Positions 36,586 through 42,410 of a stretch of DNA of 64,000 bases are shown piece by piece. Origin of the DNA: Leucobacter viscericola (GTDB lineage Bacteria > Actinomycetota > Actinomycetes > Actinomycetales > Microbacteriaceae); NCBI RefSeq assembly GCF_011299575.1, contig NZ_CP049863.1:3410001-3474000 (forward strand), in the 5' to 3' direction. Numbering within the stretch: the first letter of the stretch is position 1; each line of letters starts with the position of its first letter. The position numbers and the translations under genes are program-made. The notes beneath the pieces were generated by a model. The model was not told the DNA's origin. It did no database searches and worked only from the letters and a program-made list of their open reading frames with translations.

Positions 36586-36998
36586 CCGCGAACCAGATCT
36601 GGATGGAGCTGCAGAGTGAACGCCTGCGGCAGGGCGACACCCAGTTTGCCTACGGACACAGGTTTGTGCCCGGGGAGAAGGTGACTGGCCTGCTCGAGTC
36701 TGAGCCGATGAGCCTGGGCACGGCGGTCGCTGATGCCGGCGGCAACGTTGAGTTTGAGGTCTGGATACCCAACGACTTTGAGGTTGGCAAGCACACAATT
36801 ACCCTCACCGGTGAGACGAGCGGCAGCGTTCAGGCGACCTTTATTGTCGACGCGAAGTACCGGCCGCTGACGAACACCGGAGGCGACCTGGGTCTTCCCA
36901 TCGCGCTGACGCTGCTGTTTGTGGTGGCGGGATCGGCATTCTGGATCGTGGCGGCGAAACGTCGCCGGAAGTCGGCGGAGTCAAATGAACTAGAGTGA
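28941..36998 (+). CDS. Giant surface protein, C-terminal half (Ig-like repeats 15-38 and wall anchor)
   Basis: The frame is open from 28788; the first start-like codon, GTG at 28941, has no ribosome site and no signal peptide follows, so it is a continuation and not an independent gene. It carries repeats 15 to 38. The last repeat diverges (LTKTVITATPRAVANGRDTST), as does the terminal Ig-like domain (VPGEKVTGLLESEPM ... VGKHTITLTGETSG). The tail reads PLTNTGG, a 20-residue hydrophobic helix and KRRRKS, which fits a sortase or membrane-anchoring signal. Without frame repair this half would lack secretion and the N-half would lack an anchor. Confidence 0.88.
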   Translation: MTSGSQTVGTGEHTVTVLLADTFGNPVQGQAAALQAATADGLGSGAVGAFTESGTPGTYTAPVTSTLAGAKTVTASFNSTAIQAGGNAVATFTAAGVDLANAGSGYSVTGGQVSVAGGSHTVTVTLADAFGNPVPGQAAGLAASTTDGIGSGQITAFSESGTVAGTYTATITSSVAGDKTIAVVLGSDAVSADGNTIASFVAGGVDPDNSATRYSVSTGDEVVSTGQHTVTVTLADADGNPVTGQAGGLEALTADDLGSGSISPFTETATAGTYTATVTSTISGAKAIDVTFGGTALTADGNAAASFVAGGVSLGNPGTAYSVTSGAQTVGTGSHTVTVTLADAFGNPVGGQSSLLLPATTASLGGGTLTGFVETGTAGTYTATVTSTLSGTKPVTVEFDGSPVVPSGNSLALFAAAGVDLEASGSGFVVSTGDASIEGGSHSVTVTLQDEFGNPVTGLAADLSATTPQNLGSGSISDFVETGTTGVYTASVTSSIAGSKTVAVTYSGQAVTATGNTEAVFIAGGVDTSNDGTRYSVSVGDEPVGSGEHTVTVRLADSEGNPVPDQAGGLSASSSAGLGSGEISAFTETATAGTYTATITSTVAGVKAITVAFGANQILVDGNDSAAFVAGGVDLTNSATRFTVSSGDVSVDGGSHNVTVVLADEFGNAVSGEAAGLLATTADALGGGGITTFTETAVPGTYTASITSTVAGSKTIAVTLGADSILASGNYIARFIAGGVDTGNAGTTYSVSGGQQAVGTGTHTITVTLADAQGNPVSAQAAGINASTADDLGDGSISSFTETGVAGTYTASVTSTVSGPKAITVLYGANPITLAGNDTALFVPGAIDFTNASTNYTVSTGTKPVGTGEHTVTVMLADEFGNPVSGQQAAIVPATADALGTGEFSAFAETATAGTYEATVTSTVSGSKAITVSVGANSVSLNGNGAAVFVSGGVDLENSATNYVVTTGDVSVDGGSHTVTVTLADEFNNPVTGQSVDLLASTVADLGSGTITGFIETATPGTYRATITSSLAGTKEITVSLGGDAVSASGNTAASFVAGGVDVGNDGTRYSVSSGNQTVSTGEHTVTATLSDAEGNPVSGQAVGLSASTAADLGAGEITAFSETATAGTYQATITSTVSGSKPITVTYGGSGVIASGNTSAVFVAGEVDLSNGATNYTVSTGDQPVGTGQHSVTATLRDAFGNPVTGQADNLVADSAQSLGAGSISSFVETSDGVYEATLTSTVSGNKTLTVALGANEVTLSGNGVASFVAGAVDLGNSSTVYSVSTGAQQVGTGAHTITVTLLDEFGNGVPAQQALLNATTSAVIGTGSFSAFTPTATPGTYTAAVSSSVSGSKPIDVSFDGDPVQASGNTNALFAAGGVDPANPASYYGVSTGNETVATGSHTVAVALADALGNPVPGQATQLEAATSGDLGAGVLTGFVETATAGIYEATVTSTVSGSKPITVTYNSTPITLTGNGSASFVAGDVDLANPGSQYSVSGGNASVDGGSHLVTIRLVDSFANPVPGKAADLVASTAANLGSGSITAVTESLTTPGTYEATVTSTNAGGKPITVSLSGDAVTLAGNGTAQFIAGGPDTGNPGTVFGVSTGPQTVGTGSHTVSVTLNDSAGNPVSGEAAGLTASTSDNLGTGTISTFTETGTPGLYEATVTSTVSGSKSITVNYGASAITAQGNTVALFVAAAVDPDNAGTAYSVTTGNQQVGTGQHTVTVTLADAFGNRVSGQSALLSAATTGSLGSGSIGDFVETGTTGVYLAPVTSTLSGSKPVTASFNSLPVTLSGNGDAVFVAGGVDVGNAATSYTVSSGDASVDGGSHTITITLADAFGNPVPGMSSRLSVVTAANLGAGSVSGVTEQATPGTYQATVTSTLSGNKNMAALFDSASLSLSGNGVARFVPGGVDTGNPGTTFSVSTGDQLVGTGQHTITVTLADSSGNPVGSQAAGLNATSVSDLGSGSITAFTETGTIGTYSATVTSTKAGGKDIAVTYGANSVTLSGNGTANFVATTVDPGNPATSYTVSTGDQVAGTGSHTILVSLADGFGNPVSGEAAALSGTSNESLGSGSVTGFTETGVPGTYSATVTSTVSGAKTFVVLYGASQLNAAGNSAAVFVAADVDLGNAASNFSVSGGDASTSGGSHRITVQLADQFGNPVGGQAGSLAADTSDNIGGGSISGFAETATAGTYEATITSTVIGNKTVTVTLGGDPVTLDGNDVARFVAGGVDPGHENTLFTVTSGDQVVGSGQHTVTVQLADSQGNPVSGQAAGISASSSAALGSGSISSFVETSTPGTYTATLTSSVSGKKTVSVSFGALTLNPSGNVVASFIPADIDLGNAQTRFTVSQGDKTVGSGRHTVSVTLADSFGNPVPGADSGALAATTSASLGAGAIGAFAESSTPGTYTAQVSSTLAGGKPISVTFNDETVSARGNNVARFVAAAPDLTKTVITATPRAVANGRDTSTVTVKLFDEFGNPADVDVPVTLTSTLGTVTAPRHEGGGVYTATVSSTKAGIATVSVSIRGALANVTAEIEFTPQAANQIWMELQSERLRQGDTQFAYGHRFVPGEKVTGLLESEPMSLGTAVADAGGNVEFEVWIPNDFEVGKHTITLTGETSGSVQATFIVDAKYRPLTNTGGDLGLPIALTLLFVVAGSAFWIVAAKRRRKSAESNELE

Positions 36999-37019
36999 TC
37001 TCACGACCAGGAGGAACGA

Positions 37020-37643
37020 TTGGTAGACGACAGCGCCGTACTTGTTGCGGATCAGGTTGCCGTATCAATCGACGGGTTCTCGCTCCTGTCGCCGACCTCG
37101 CTCTCGCTTGAACCCGGAGCGTGCGTTGCTCTGCGCGGTGCCAATGGCGCCGGCAAAACGACGCTGCTCAGGGTACTCGCGGGCAGGCAGCGTGCCACCG
37201 CCGGGTCGGTAACGCTCGCGGGCGCTCCGCTCGACGAGCGGCGCGCAGATCAGCGCGCCGCGCTCGCCGCGCTGATCGAACCGCCGACTCTGTACCCAGA
37301 TCTCACGCTGCGGGATCAGCTTGCGCTCATTTCTGCTGCCTGGGGCGAGGGCGATCCCGAGCAGGCACTCAGCCGATTTGGCATCGAAGAACTGCACGAA
37401 CGTTTTCCCCACGAGCTTTCAAGCGGTCAGCGGCAGTTGGTTTCTCTCGCGGTAACGTTTGCGCGCCCGTGCTCGGTGCTGCTTCTTGATGAGCCCGAGC
37501 AGCGGCTCGATCCTGACCGGCGAAAATTGGTCGCCGCGGCGATCCTCGAGGCGCGAGATCGGGGCGTCGCGGTCGCGTTCGCCACACACGATCAGACGCT
37601 GGCGGAGCGGGTTGCTCAAGCGGAGCTGGCTATTGGTGGCTAG
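37020..37643 (+). CDS. ABC transporter ATP-binding protein
   Basis: The product has 207 residues from TTG with AGGAGG five bases upstream. Walker A is GANGAGKTT (about 40-48), the signature LSSGQRQL (133-140), Walker B VLLLDEPEQ (153-161), and the switch histidine is in FATHDQ. It is a short single-domain ATPase of the exporter/CcmA-like type and overlaps the start of its membrane partner by 8 bases. Substrate unknown. It begins only 21 bases after the giant surface-protein gene and may be read through from it. Confidence 0.93.
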   Translation: MVDDSAVLVADQVAVSIDGFSLLSPTSLSLEPGACVALRGANGAGKTTLLRVLAGRQRATAGSVTLAGAPLDERRADQRAALAALIEPPTLYPDLTLRDQLALISAAWGEGDPEQALSRFGIEELHERFPHELSSGQRQLVSLAVTFARPCSVLLLDEPEQRLDPDRRKLVAAAILEARDRGVAVAFATHDQTLAERVAQAELAIGG

Positions 37644-39210
37644 CGCGCGAGCGGATCGGCCGCAACTTCGTGAGGTGCGCCGAGTGCTGCGGGGTCGTCA
37701 GAGCCGCGCAAACGCGGGTGAGGTCTCGTATCGGCTGTACATGGCCGTGATGGTTGTGATCGTGGTTGTGGCGCCCGTGGCGCGAATTGGTGTGCTCGGG
37801 TTTGCTGAAACCTACGCTGGCGGAGACCCGGCCGTGGTCGCTGCCTGCACAGCCGCTGTTACGGCGCTGCTCGTTCTTGCGGGTGCGCAGGGTGGGCCAG
37901 CGTACGCTCCGCTCGCACCGCTCGATCTTCTGTTTACGACCGCTATTCCGAGAGCCAGGCTGTTCGCGCGACCGGTCACTCGGGGCTTGATCGTTGGCGC
38001 CGTGGTGGGAATGCTGATCAGTGGGTTGATTGTTGTGGCGCGTGCAATTCGCGACGACATGACTGGTGAGCTGGCGGTTGCATCGCTGCTGATGGGAGCC
38101 GCCATTGGAACGCTGGCAGCCCTTGGCATGCTCGTGGGCCAGCTCGGGCGCGGGATCCGATGGCTTCTTGCGGCGGCGCTCTTGCTGTTGGCCGCTGCCC
38201 AACTGCTCGGGGGATTCCGCCTCGATCCCTGGTCGCTGGCTGCCTCGACCGTGCTTTCTGAGGCGAGCGCTTCAGCTGGGGGCGCTGGATCCCTGTTTGC
38301 CTCAGGTGCAGTGCTGCTGTGTGCGCTGCTGCTGATGGGCATTGCACCGCGGATCGCGGCGCTCATGCGGTGGGAAGCGCTTCGTGAGCAGGCGGCCCGC
38401 TGGGACGTGATTCTTGTGTCTGCGGGCACGGGCGATCCCAAAGCTGCTCTCGACCGCTTAGGGGCTCCCGTTCGTGTCGGGCGACGGTGGCACCTTCGGG
38501 TATCTCGCGGACTGACGCTCGCGATCCTGCGCCGCGATCTGCTCGGGATGCTGCGCACACCCGCCCGCAGCCTGCTTGGTCTGGTCGGGGTGGTGCTGGC
38601 GCTGGGCCTGTGGCTGAGTGCGCTCGGGATCAACCGCGGGTTTCTCGCGGAAGCTGACCCGGTGCGAGCGGGGTTGCTCGGTGGGCTCGCACTACTCATC
38701 ACTTCTGTTGCACTGCAACCGTGGTGCAGGGGCCTCGCCGCTGCCGCGGAGGGGGTCGGTTCGTCGCCGTTGCTGCCGGTGTCGCCGCAGGGGCTTCTCG
38801 CTCGGCATCTGGTGGCTCCTTTCGCGCTCGCGGGTCTTATTGTCGTTCTGGGAGCTGTCGTGTGTGCGTCGTCGGGGATTCTTACGGGTGCGGTGACGCT
38901 CGGAGTTGCCTGCTCGAGCGTTGTGCTTGTGTGCTGTGCGCTCGCGCTGAGGACGCTCGCTGCACTGAAGGGCTCGATTCCGCTGCGATTGCTCGCGCCG
39001 ATTCCGACACCGATGGGGGACGCTTCGGGCATCAACGTTGCGCTGTGGATGATTGACGGTCCCGTGCTAGCAGTGCTGATTGGCGCGCTGCTCGGATTGC
39101 TCTGGGCTGCAGGCTTGGCGAGCAGCATCATGATGATCTGGGCGGCGGCCATTTCGGTCGTTGTGATCGCTGCGATTCTGCTCTGGGCTCGGGGCCGCTT
39201 GAGTGGCTAA
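37636..39210 (+). CDS. ABC-transporter-associated membrane protein (DUF6297-like)
   Basis: The product has 524 residues from GTG at 37636 inside the ATPase gene's stop region; TTG at 37633 is the alternative, with GGAG eight bases upstream. It has twelve or more hydrophobic segments with short loops, no soluble domain and Arg-rich turns between helices. Length, order and overlap with the ATPase match the actinobacterial pattern of a DUF6297-type permease partner. The frame remains open upstream, but that part overlaps the ATPase and is not coding. Confidence 0.8.
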   Translation: MASARADRPQLREVRRVLRGRQSRANAGEVSYRLYMAVMVVIVVVAPVARIGVLGFAETYAGGDPAVVAACTAAVTALLVLAGAQGGPAYAPLAPLDLLFTTAIPRARLFARPVTRGLIVGAVVGMLISGLIVVARAIRDDMTGELAVASLLMGAAIGTLAALGMLVGQLGRGIRWLLAAALLLLAAAQLLGGFRLDPWSLAASTVLSEASASAGGAGSLFASGAVLLCALLLMGIAPRIAALMRWEALREQAARWDVILVSAGTGDPKAALDRLGAPVRVGRRWHLRVSRGLTLAILRRDLLGMLRTPARSLLGLVGVVLALGLWLSALGINRGFLAEADPVRAGLLGGLALLITSVALQPWCRGLAAAAEGVGSSPLLPVSPQGLLARHLVAPFALAGLIVVLGAVVCASSGILTGAVTLGVACSSVVLVCCALALRTLAALKGSIPLRLLAPIPTPMGDASGINVALWMIDGPVLAVLIGALLGLLWAAGLASSIMMIWAAAISVVVIAAILLWARGRLSG

Positions 39211-39255
39211 GTTCCGCATGATTTCGGGAAGACTCGCCGCGCGAACAGGCTGACT

Positions 39256-39285
39256 TTGCGAGATCCTGGATGATGTGCCAAGATA
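39256..39285 (+). promoter_or_regulatory. Possible promoter of tRNA-Glu
   Basis: TTGCGA (39256-39261) and AAGATA (39280-39285) with an 18-base spacer lie about 50 bases before the tRNA. Both match the sigma-70 consensus only moderately. Confidence 0.35.
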
Positions 39286-39338
39286 GATGAGTTGCTGCGG
39301 CGGCCAGGGGAGAAATCTTCTACGCCACAAAAACATCC

Positions 39339-39411
39339 GGCCCCATCGTATAGCGGCCTAGTACGCTGCCCTCTCACGGCGGTAACGCGGGTTCGAATCC
39401 CGCTGGGGTCA
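39339..39411 (+). tRNA. tRNA-Glu (anticodon CTC)
   Basis: The 73-nt sequence folds as a cloverleaf. The acceptor arm GGCCCCA pairs with TGGGGTC, the anticodon loop CTCTCAC holds CTC and is closed by CTGCC/GGCGG, and the T-arm is GCGGG-TTCGAAT-CCCGC. The discriminator is A, and the 3' CCA is not fully encoded (CC then G). It reads GAG glutamate codons. The 3' side borders the lower-GC protease/RCC1 genes. Confidence 0.96.
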
Positions 39412-39418
39412 CCGGATC

Positions 39419-39446
39419 GAAAGCCTCACCTTCGGGTGGGGCTTTC
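39419..39446 (+). terminator. Intrinsic terminator after tRNA-Glu
   Basis: A 12-bp stem (39419-39430 with 39435-39446, one G-T pair) closes a TTCG tetraloop and is followed by GTGTTTT. Confidence 0.88.
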
Positions 39447-39586
39447 GTGTTTTCTGGGGTTGCCTTATGAGTAATCGGGGCTTTTACCTAATTTATCAAG
39501 GTGTTCCACTCAAGATAGCCCAGTGCTCTACTCACAGTTCGTTGTTTTGCGAAACCTCCATTTTTCCAGAGAATAAGCTGAGCACC

Positions 39587-40966
39587 ATGAGGCGGTCACG
39601 CGTAAATTTCTTGGTGTTTTCGGTCTGTGTAGTGGCGATGCTGATTCAGCCTGGTGTGGCTCTAGGAGACGACGTGGCGCAAGATGCCATTGAGCTATAC
39701 CCGATGCTTGAAGAGAGGGCTGAGGGGCCAGGGAATTCGGTACCTTTGCCTCGTGGTCCGGTGCAGGACCGAGACTGGAATAACTCGAATGTCTCCGTGA
39801 ACCTGGGTGGTCGAGTCGAGGGTGGTTATCAGGTAGGTGATGCCGTGTTTGACGGGTCCGGCCAGATCGTGATTGACATTGACGCAGCGTTCCTGTCTGA
39901 AAACGAACTTCTTCTTGATAGCGAAGGTAATCAGAAAATCATTGCAGAAGCATGCTTGGGTACCACGACGGGGTTGCCGACTGACTGGGCCAATCTGTGC
40001 GCGAGCGCTGGACGGCTATCCTCTGACTTTTCCTACCTGTTTCGGAAACCGGCATGGCTACGAGAAGGAACTGATAGCGCCGCTCTGAGCCGTGAATGTG
40101 TAACTAGTGGAGGCAGTTTCTGCCATAGCTTTCATGGCACAGCTACCGCGGGGGCGATCGTGGGAGCACCGGGTATGCGATGGGAACAGGACCTTGGTGG
40201 TTCTTCTGGATCATATGTCAGGGTTTCAACTGCCGGGGCGGCGCCGGGGGCCCGCCTGTTTGCCATCAAAGTGGGAGGGGGTAAGACCGGTGAAGGGTAC
40301 GGGTGGTCTATTCCCTCGGTGATAAATGCGTTGCGTTGGGTTGACTACCTCCTGGAATCGGGGATCGGGACGATGCTGGATGAGGATCAACTGGGCGGAA
40401 AGATTGCTGCAGTGACAATAGGCATATCGGGAGCTTCTATTCCAGAGGATGCTTCATGTGACACCTATTTCGGGGCAGAAATCGATGAGGTTGCAGGACG
40501 ACTGAAGGCCAAAGGCGTGGCGGTCATTATGTCTGCAGGGGTCGATGCTGAAAAGAGCTTGGGGACCTTGAATTGTGGCGAGAATGTGATCACTGTGGGG
40601 GCATCAAAAACACTCACCCCTCATGAGCTTGCAAGCTATAGCAATTTCCATCCTTCAACCGTGTTGTATGCACCTGTTGGGGAGGGGGACTATCTTGCGC
40701 GCGACGGAGTGCTTTTGCCCTGGGAAGACGGCGGAACTGCATATTTTATGGGGACTTCGTTTTCTGCGGCGCAGGTCGCGGGGGCATTTGCCGTGTTGCG
40801 AGAAAAATTTGGCTACGAGCCAACGGTTGATGAGATTTCAGGACTGCTTGCCAAGACCGGTTCGCCAATGACGGGCCCCGCAGGGCTCTCGAAGACCGCA
40901 CGGAATATTAACATTCAAGCCGCGCTGCAGGGTACCCCGAAGGAGTCGACATATGTTGAGCAGTAA
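39587..40966 (+). CDS. Secreted subtilase-family protein A (S8), possibly catalytically impaired
   Basis: From ATG at 39587 the product has 459 residues with a signal peptide (MRRSR, hydrophobic core, GVALG|DD); 40 more in-frame upstream residues have no use. S8 triad positions: Asp in IVIDIDAAF (about 97), His in SFHGTATAGA (about 183), Ser in MGTSFSAAQ (about 391). The oxyanion-hole asparagine is missing: the motif is SAGVD where its paralogue has SSGNEG. The usual Pro after the catalytic Ser segment is Ala. No propeptide domain was recognised. It overlaps the next gene by 14 bases. Codon use is less GC-rich than in neighbours. Confidence 0.85.
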   Translation: MRRSRVNFLVFSVCVVAMLIQPGVALGDDVAQDAIELYPMLEERAEGPGNSVPLPRGPVQDRDWNNSNVSVNLGGRVEGGYQVGDAVFDGSGQIVIDIDAAFLSENELLLDSEGNQKIIAEACLGTTTGLPTDWANLCASAGRLSSDFSYLFRKPAWLREGTDSAALSRECVTSGGSFCHSFHGTATAGAIVGAPGMRWEQDLGGSSGSYVRVSTAGAAPGARLFAIKVGGGKTGEGYGWSIPSVINALRWVDYLLESGIGTMLDEDQLGGKIAAVTIGISGASIPEDASCDTYFGAEIDEVAGRLKAKGVAVIMSAGVDAEKSLGTLNCGENVITVGASKTLTPHELASYSNFHPSTVLYAPVGEGDYLARDGVLLPWEDGGTAYFMGTSFSAAQVAGAFAVLREKFGYEPTVDEISGLLAKTGSPMTGPAGLSKTARNINIQAALQGTPKESTYVEQ

Positions 40967-42410
40967 GGAAAAAGCCAAGGTTTCAGCCCTAAGGCTCGAA
41001 TGGAATCTTCTGGCAAAAATCGTCGTCGCGGTGTGCGCGATAGCGATTCTGGTGCAGCCTGCTGTGGCACTAGGCGTGGAACAAGACGAGGGCTCGACCG
41101 AGTTTAACGAAGTTCAAGGTCTCAATGAGCAAGGTGTCCCGTTCCGGGAGGCAAATGCTGGTTTCCGAAGTGCTATCGAACCCACAATTTGGAACAAATC
41201 TAACGTTTCAGTGCTATTGGGAGGCGAAGTAGATGGCGGCTACATCGACCGCGATGGGAAAAAGTGGGATGGCTCCGGGCAGGTCGTGATTGATATTGAT
41301 GGCGCGTTCATGACAGGGAACCCAGTGTTCTTTGACAGAGCAGGAAACTCAAAGTTTGCAGGCGATGCGTGTTTCGGAACGATTGACCCCACAGACGGCA
41401 GTGACCCAAACCATTGGGCGAATCTGAAGAACTTGTGCCAGACCGGCAGCCAATTCGACCTCCCATACTTGTACGAATCGGCACACATTAGTGTGCAACC
41501 AGGAAGCGCCGCCCCGAGCCTCGATTGTTTATTGCCGCTAGAAGGTGGCGGTTCTGAGCCCTGTCACGCTAGCCACGGTGCAGGAACCGCCGGCGCAATC
41601 ATCGGACAGGCCGCAACCCGCTCAGAAGGGTCGCATAAGGATCTCGGCATTATGGATGAGGCCGTCGTGTCATCGGTGGGAGCTGCGCCCGGAGCACAGG
41701 TCTTCGGCATCAAAGTGGGCGGAGGAATGGGGCCCGAACGTTGGGGGTGGTCGGTGCCATCTTTGATAAATGCTCTTGAATGGGTTGACCGCATGCTCGG
41801 TGCCGGAGGAGGGACCAGGCTTAATGAGCATCGCCTCGGAGGAAAAGTGGTCGCGATCACCATGGCGATTAGTGGTTCAGGAACGTTCTCTCAGGAGACT
41901 TGCGGAAACTCCTCTCTAGGAAAACGTATCAATGAAGTTGCGGGACGTTTAAAAAAGAAAGGCGTTGCAGTGGTTATGTCCTCAGGGAACGAGGGACTGC
42001 CCGTATTACGCCATCTGGACTGCGGCGAGAACATCATCACAGTTGGCGCAACAACGACGATTGTGCCTCACCAAAGAGCGACCTATAGCAACTTTCACCC
42101 CTCAACAGTGCTCTATGCGCCAGTTGGTGGGAAAGCAAAAAACGGCACCTGTACCGCTCTAGACGGGGCCAGAGACGCCATACTCCTTGCTTACAAAGAT
42201 AAAGGATTCCAATACTGGTGCGGTACTTCATTCGCAGCACCTCAGGTTGCAGGTGCGTTCGCTGTACTGCGACAAAAGTTCGGCGATGAACCGACGGTTG
42301 ACGAGCTAACAGCGCTTCTGGCTAAGACAGGAGCACCTCTGGTTGGACAGGACGCACCACCAGCAGCGAGAGACATCAACGTGAAGGCGGCGCTCAATGG
42401 GACTCCATAA
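40953..42410 (+). CDS. Secreted subtilase-family serine protease B (S8)
   Basis: The product has 485 residues. AAGGAG precedes the ATG by 7 bases, and a signal peptide ends near VALG|VE (about residue 41). The catalytic residues are intact: Asp114 in VVIDIDGAF, His208 in ASHGAGTAGA, Asn345 in SSGNEG and Ser426 in GTSFAAPQVAG. Several cysteines (about 140, 162, 192, 204, 317, 357, 400, 423) suggest disulfides. It shares with protein A the block WNxSNVSVxLGGxVxGGY, DGSGQ and the AGAFAVLRxKFG-EPTVDE end, so the pair arose by duplication. Likely acts outside the cell on exported proteins. Overlaps the RCC1 gene by 14 bases. Confidence 0.9.
   Translation: MLSSKEKAKVSALRLEWNLLAKIVVAVCAIAILVQPAVALGVEQDEGSTEFNEVQGLNEQGVPFREANAGFRSAIEPTIWNKSNVSVLLGGEVDGGYIDRDGKKWDGSGQVVIDIDGAFMTGNPVFFDRAGNSKFAGDACFGTIDPTDGSDPNHWANLKNLCQTGSQFDLPYLYESAHISVQPGSAAPSLDCLLPLEGGGSEPCHASHGAGTAGAIIGQAATRSEGSHKDLGIMDEAVVSSVGAAPGAQVFGIKVGGGMGPERWGWSVPSLINALEWVDRMLGAGGGTRLNEHRLGGKVVAITMAISGSGTFSQETCGNSSLGKRINEVAGRLKKKGVAVVMSSGNEGLPVLRHLDCGENIITVGATTTIVPHQRATYSNFHPSTVLYAPVGGKAKNGTCTALDGARDAILLAYKDKGFQYWCGTSFAAPQVAGAFAVLRQKFGDEPTVDELTALLAKTGAPLVGQDAPPAARDINVKAALNGTP

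Larger units (their letters stand above)
21355..36998 (+). pseudogene. Giant Ig-repeat surface-protein gene, split by a one-base frameshift
   Basis: The two reading frames 21355-28944 and 28941-36998 are one gene. Repeat 14 loses its frame exactly at the C-run 28784-28787: sister repeats read T-S-T-P-G-T-Y, encoded with five C, and here only four C are present. Adding one C gives an uninterrupted protein of about 5,214 residues: signal peptide, CSLREA/beta-helix head, about 38 Ig-like repeats, an LTNTG-type tail with a helix and KRRRK. It is called a pseudogene only in the sense of a broken frame; a sequencing error in this repetitive gene is equally possible. See the two halves for detail. 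Confidence 0.8.

Noticed and set aside
39587-42410. The two subtilases as mycosins of a type VII secretion locus
   Set aside because: No EccB/C/D or WXG100-type genes are near and no C-terminal membrane helix is present.
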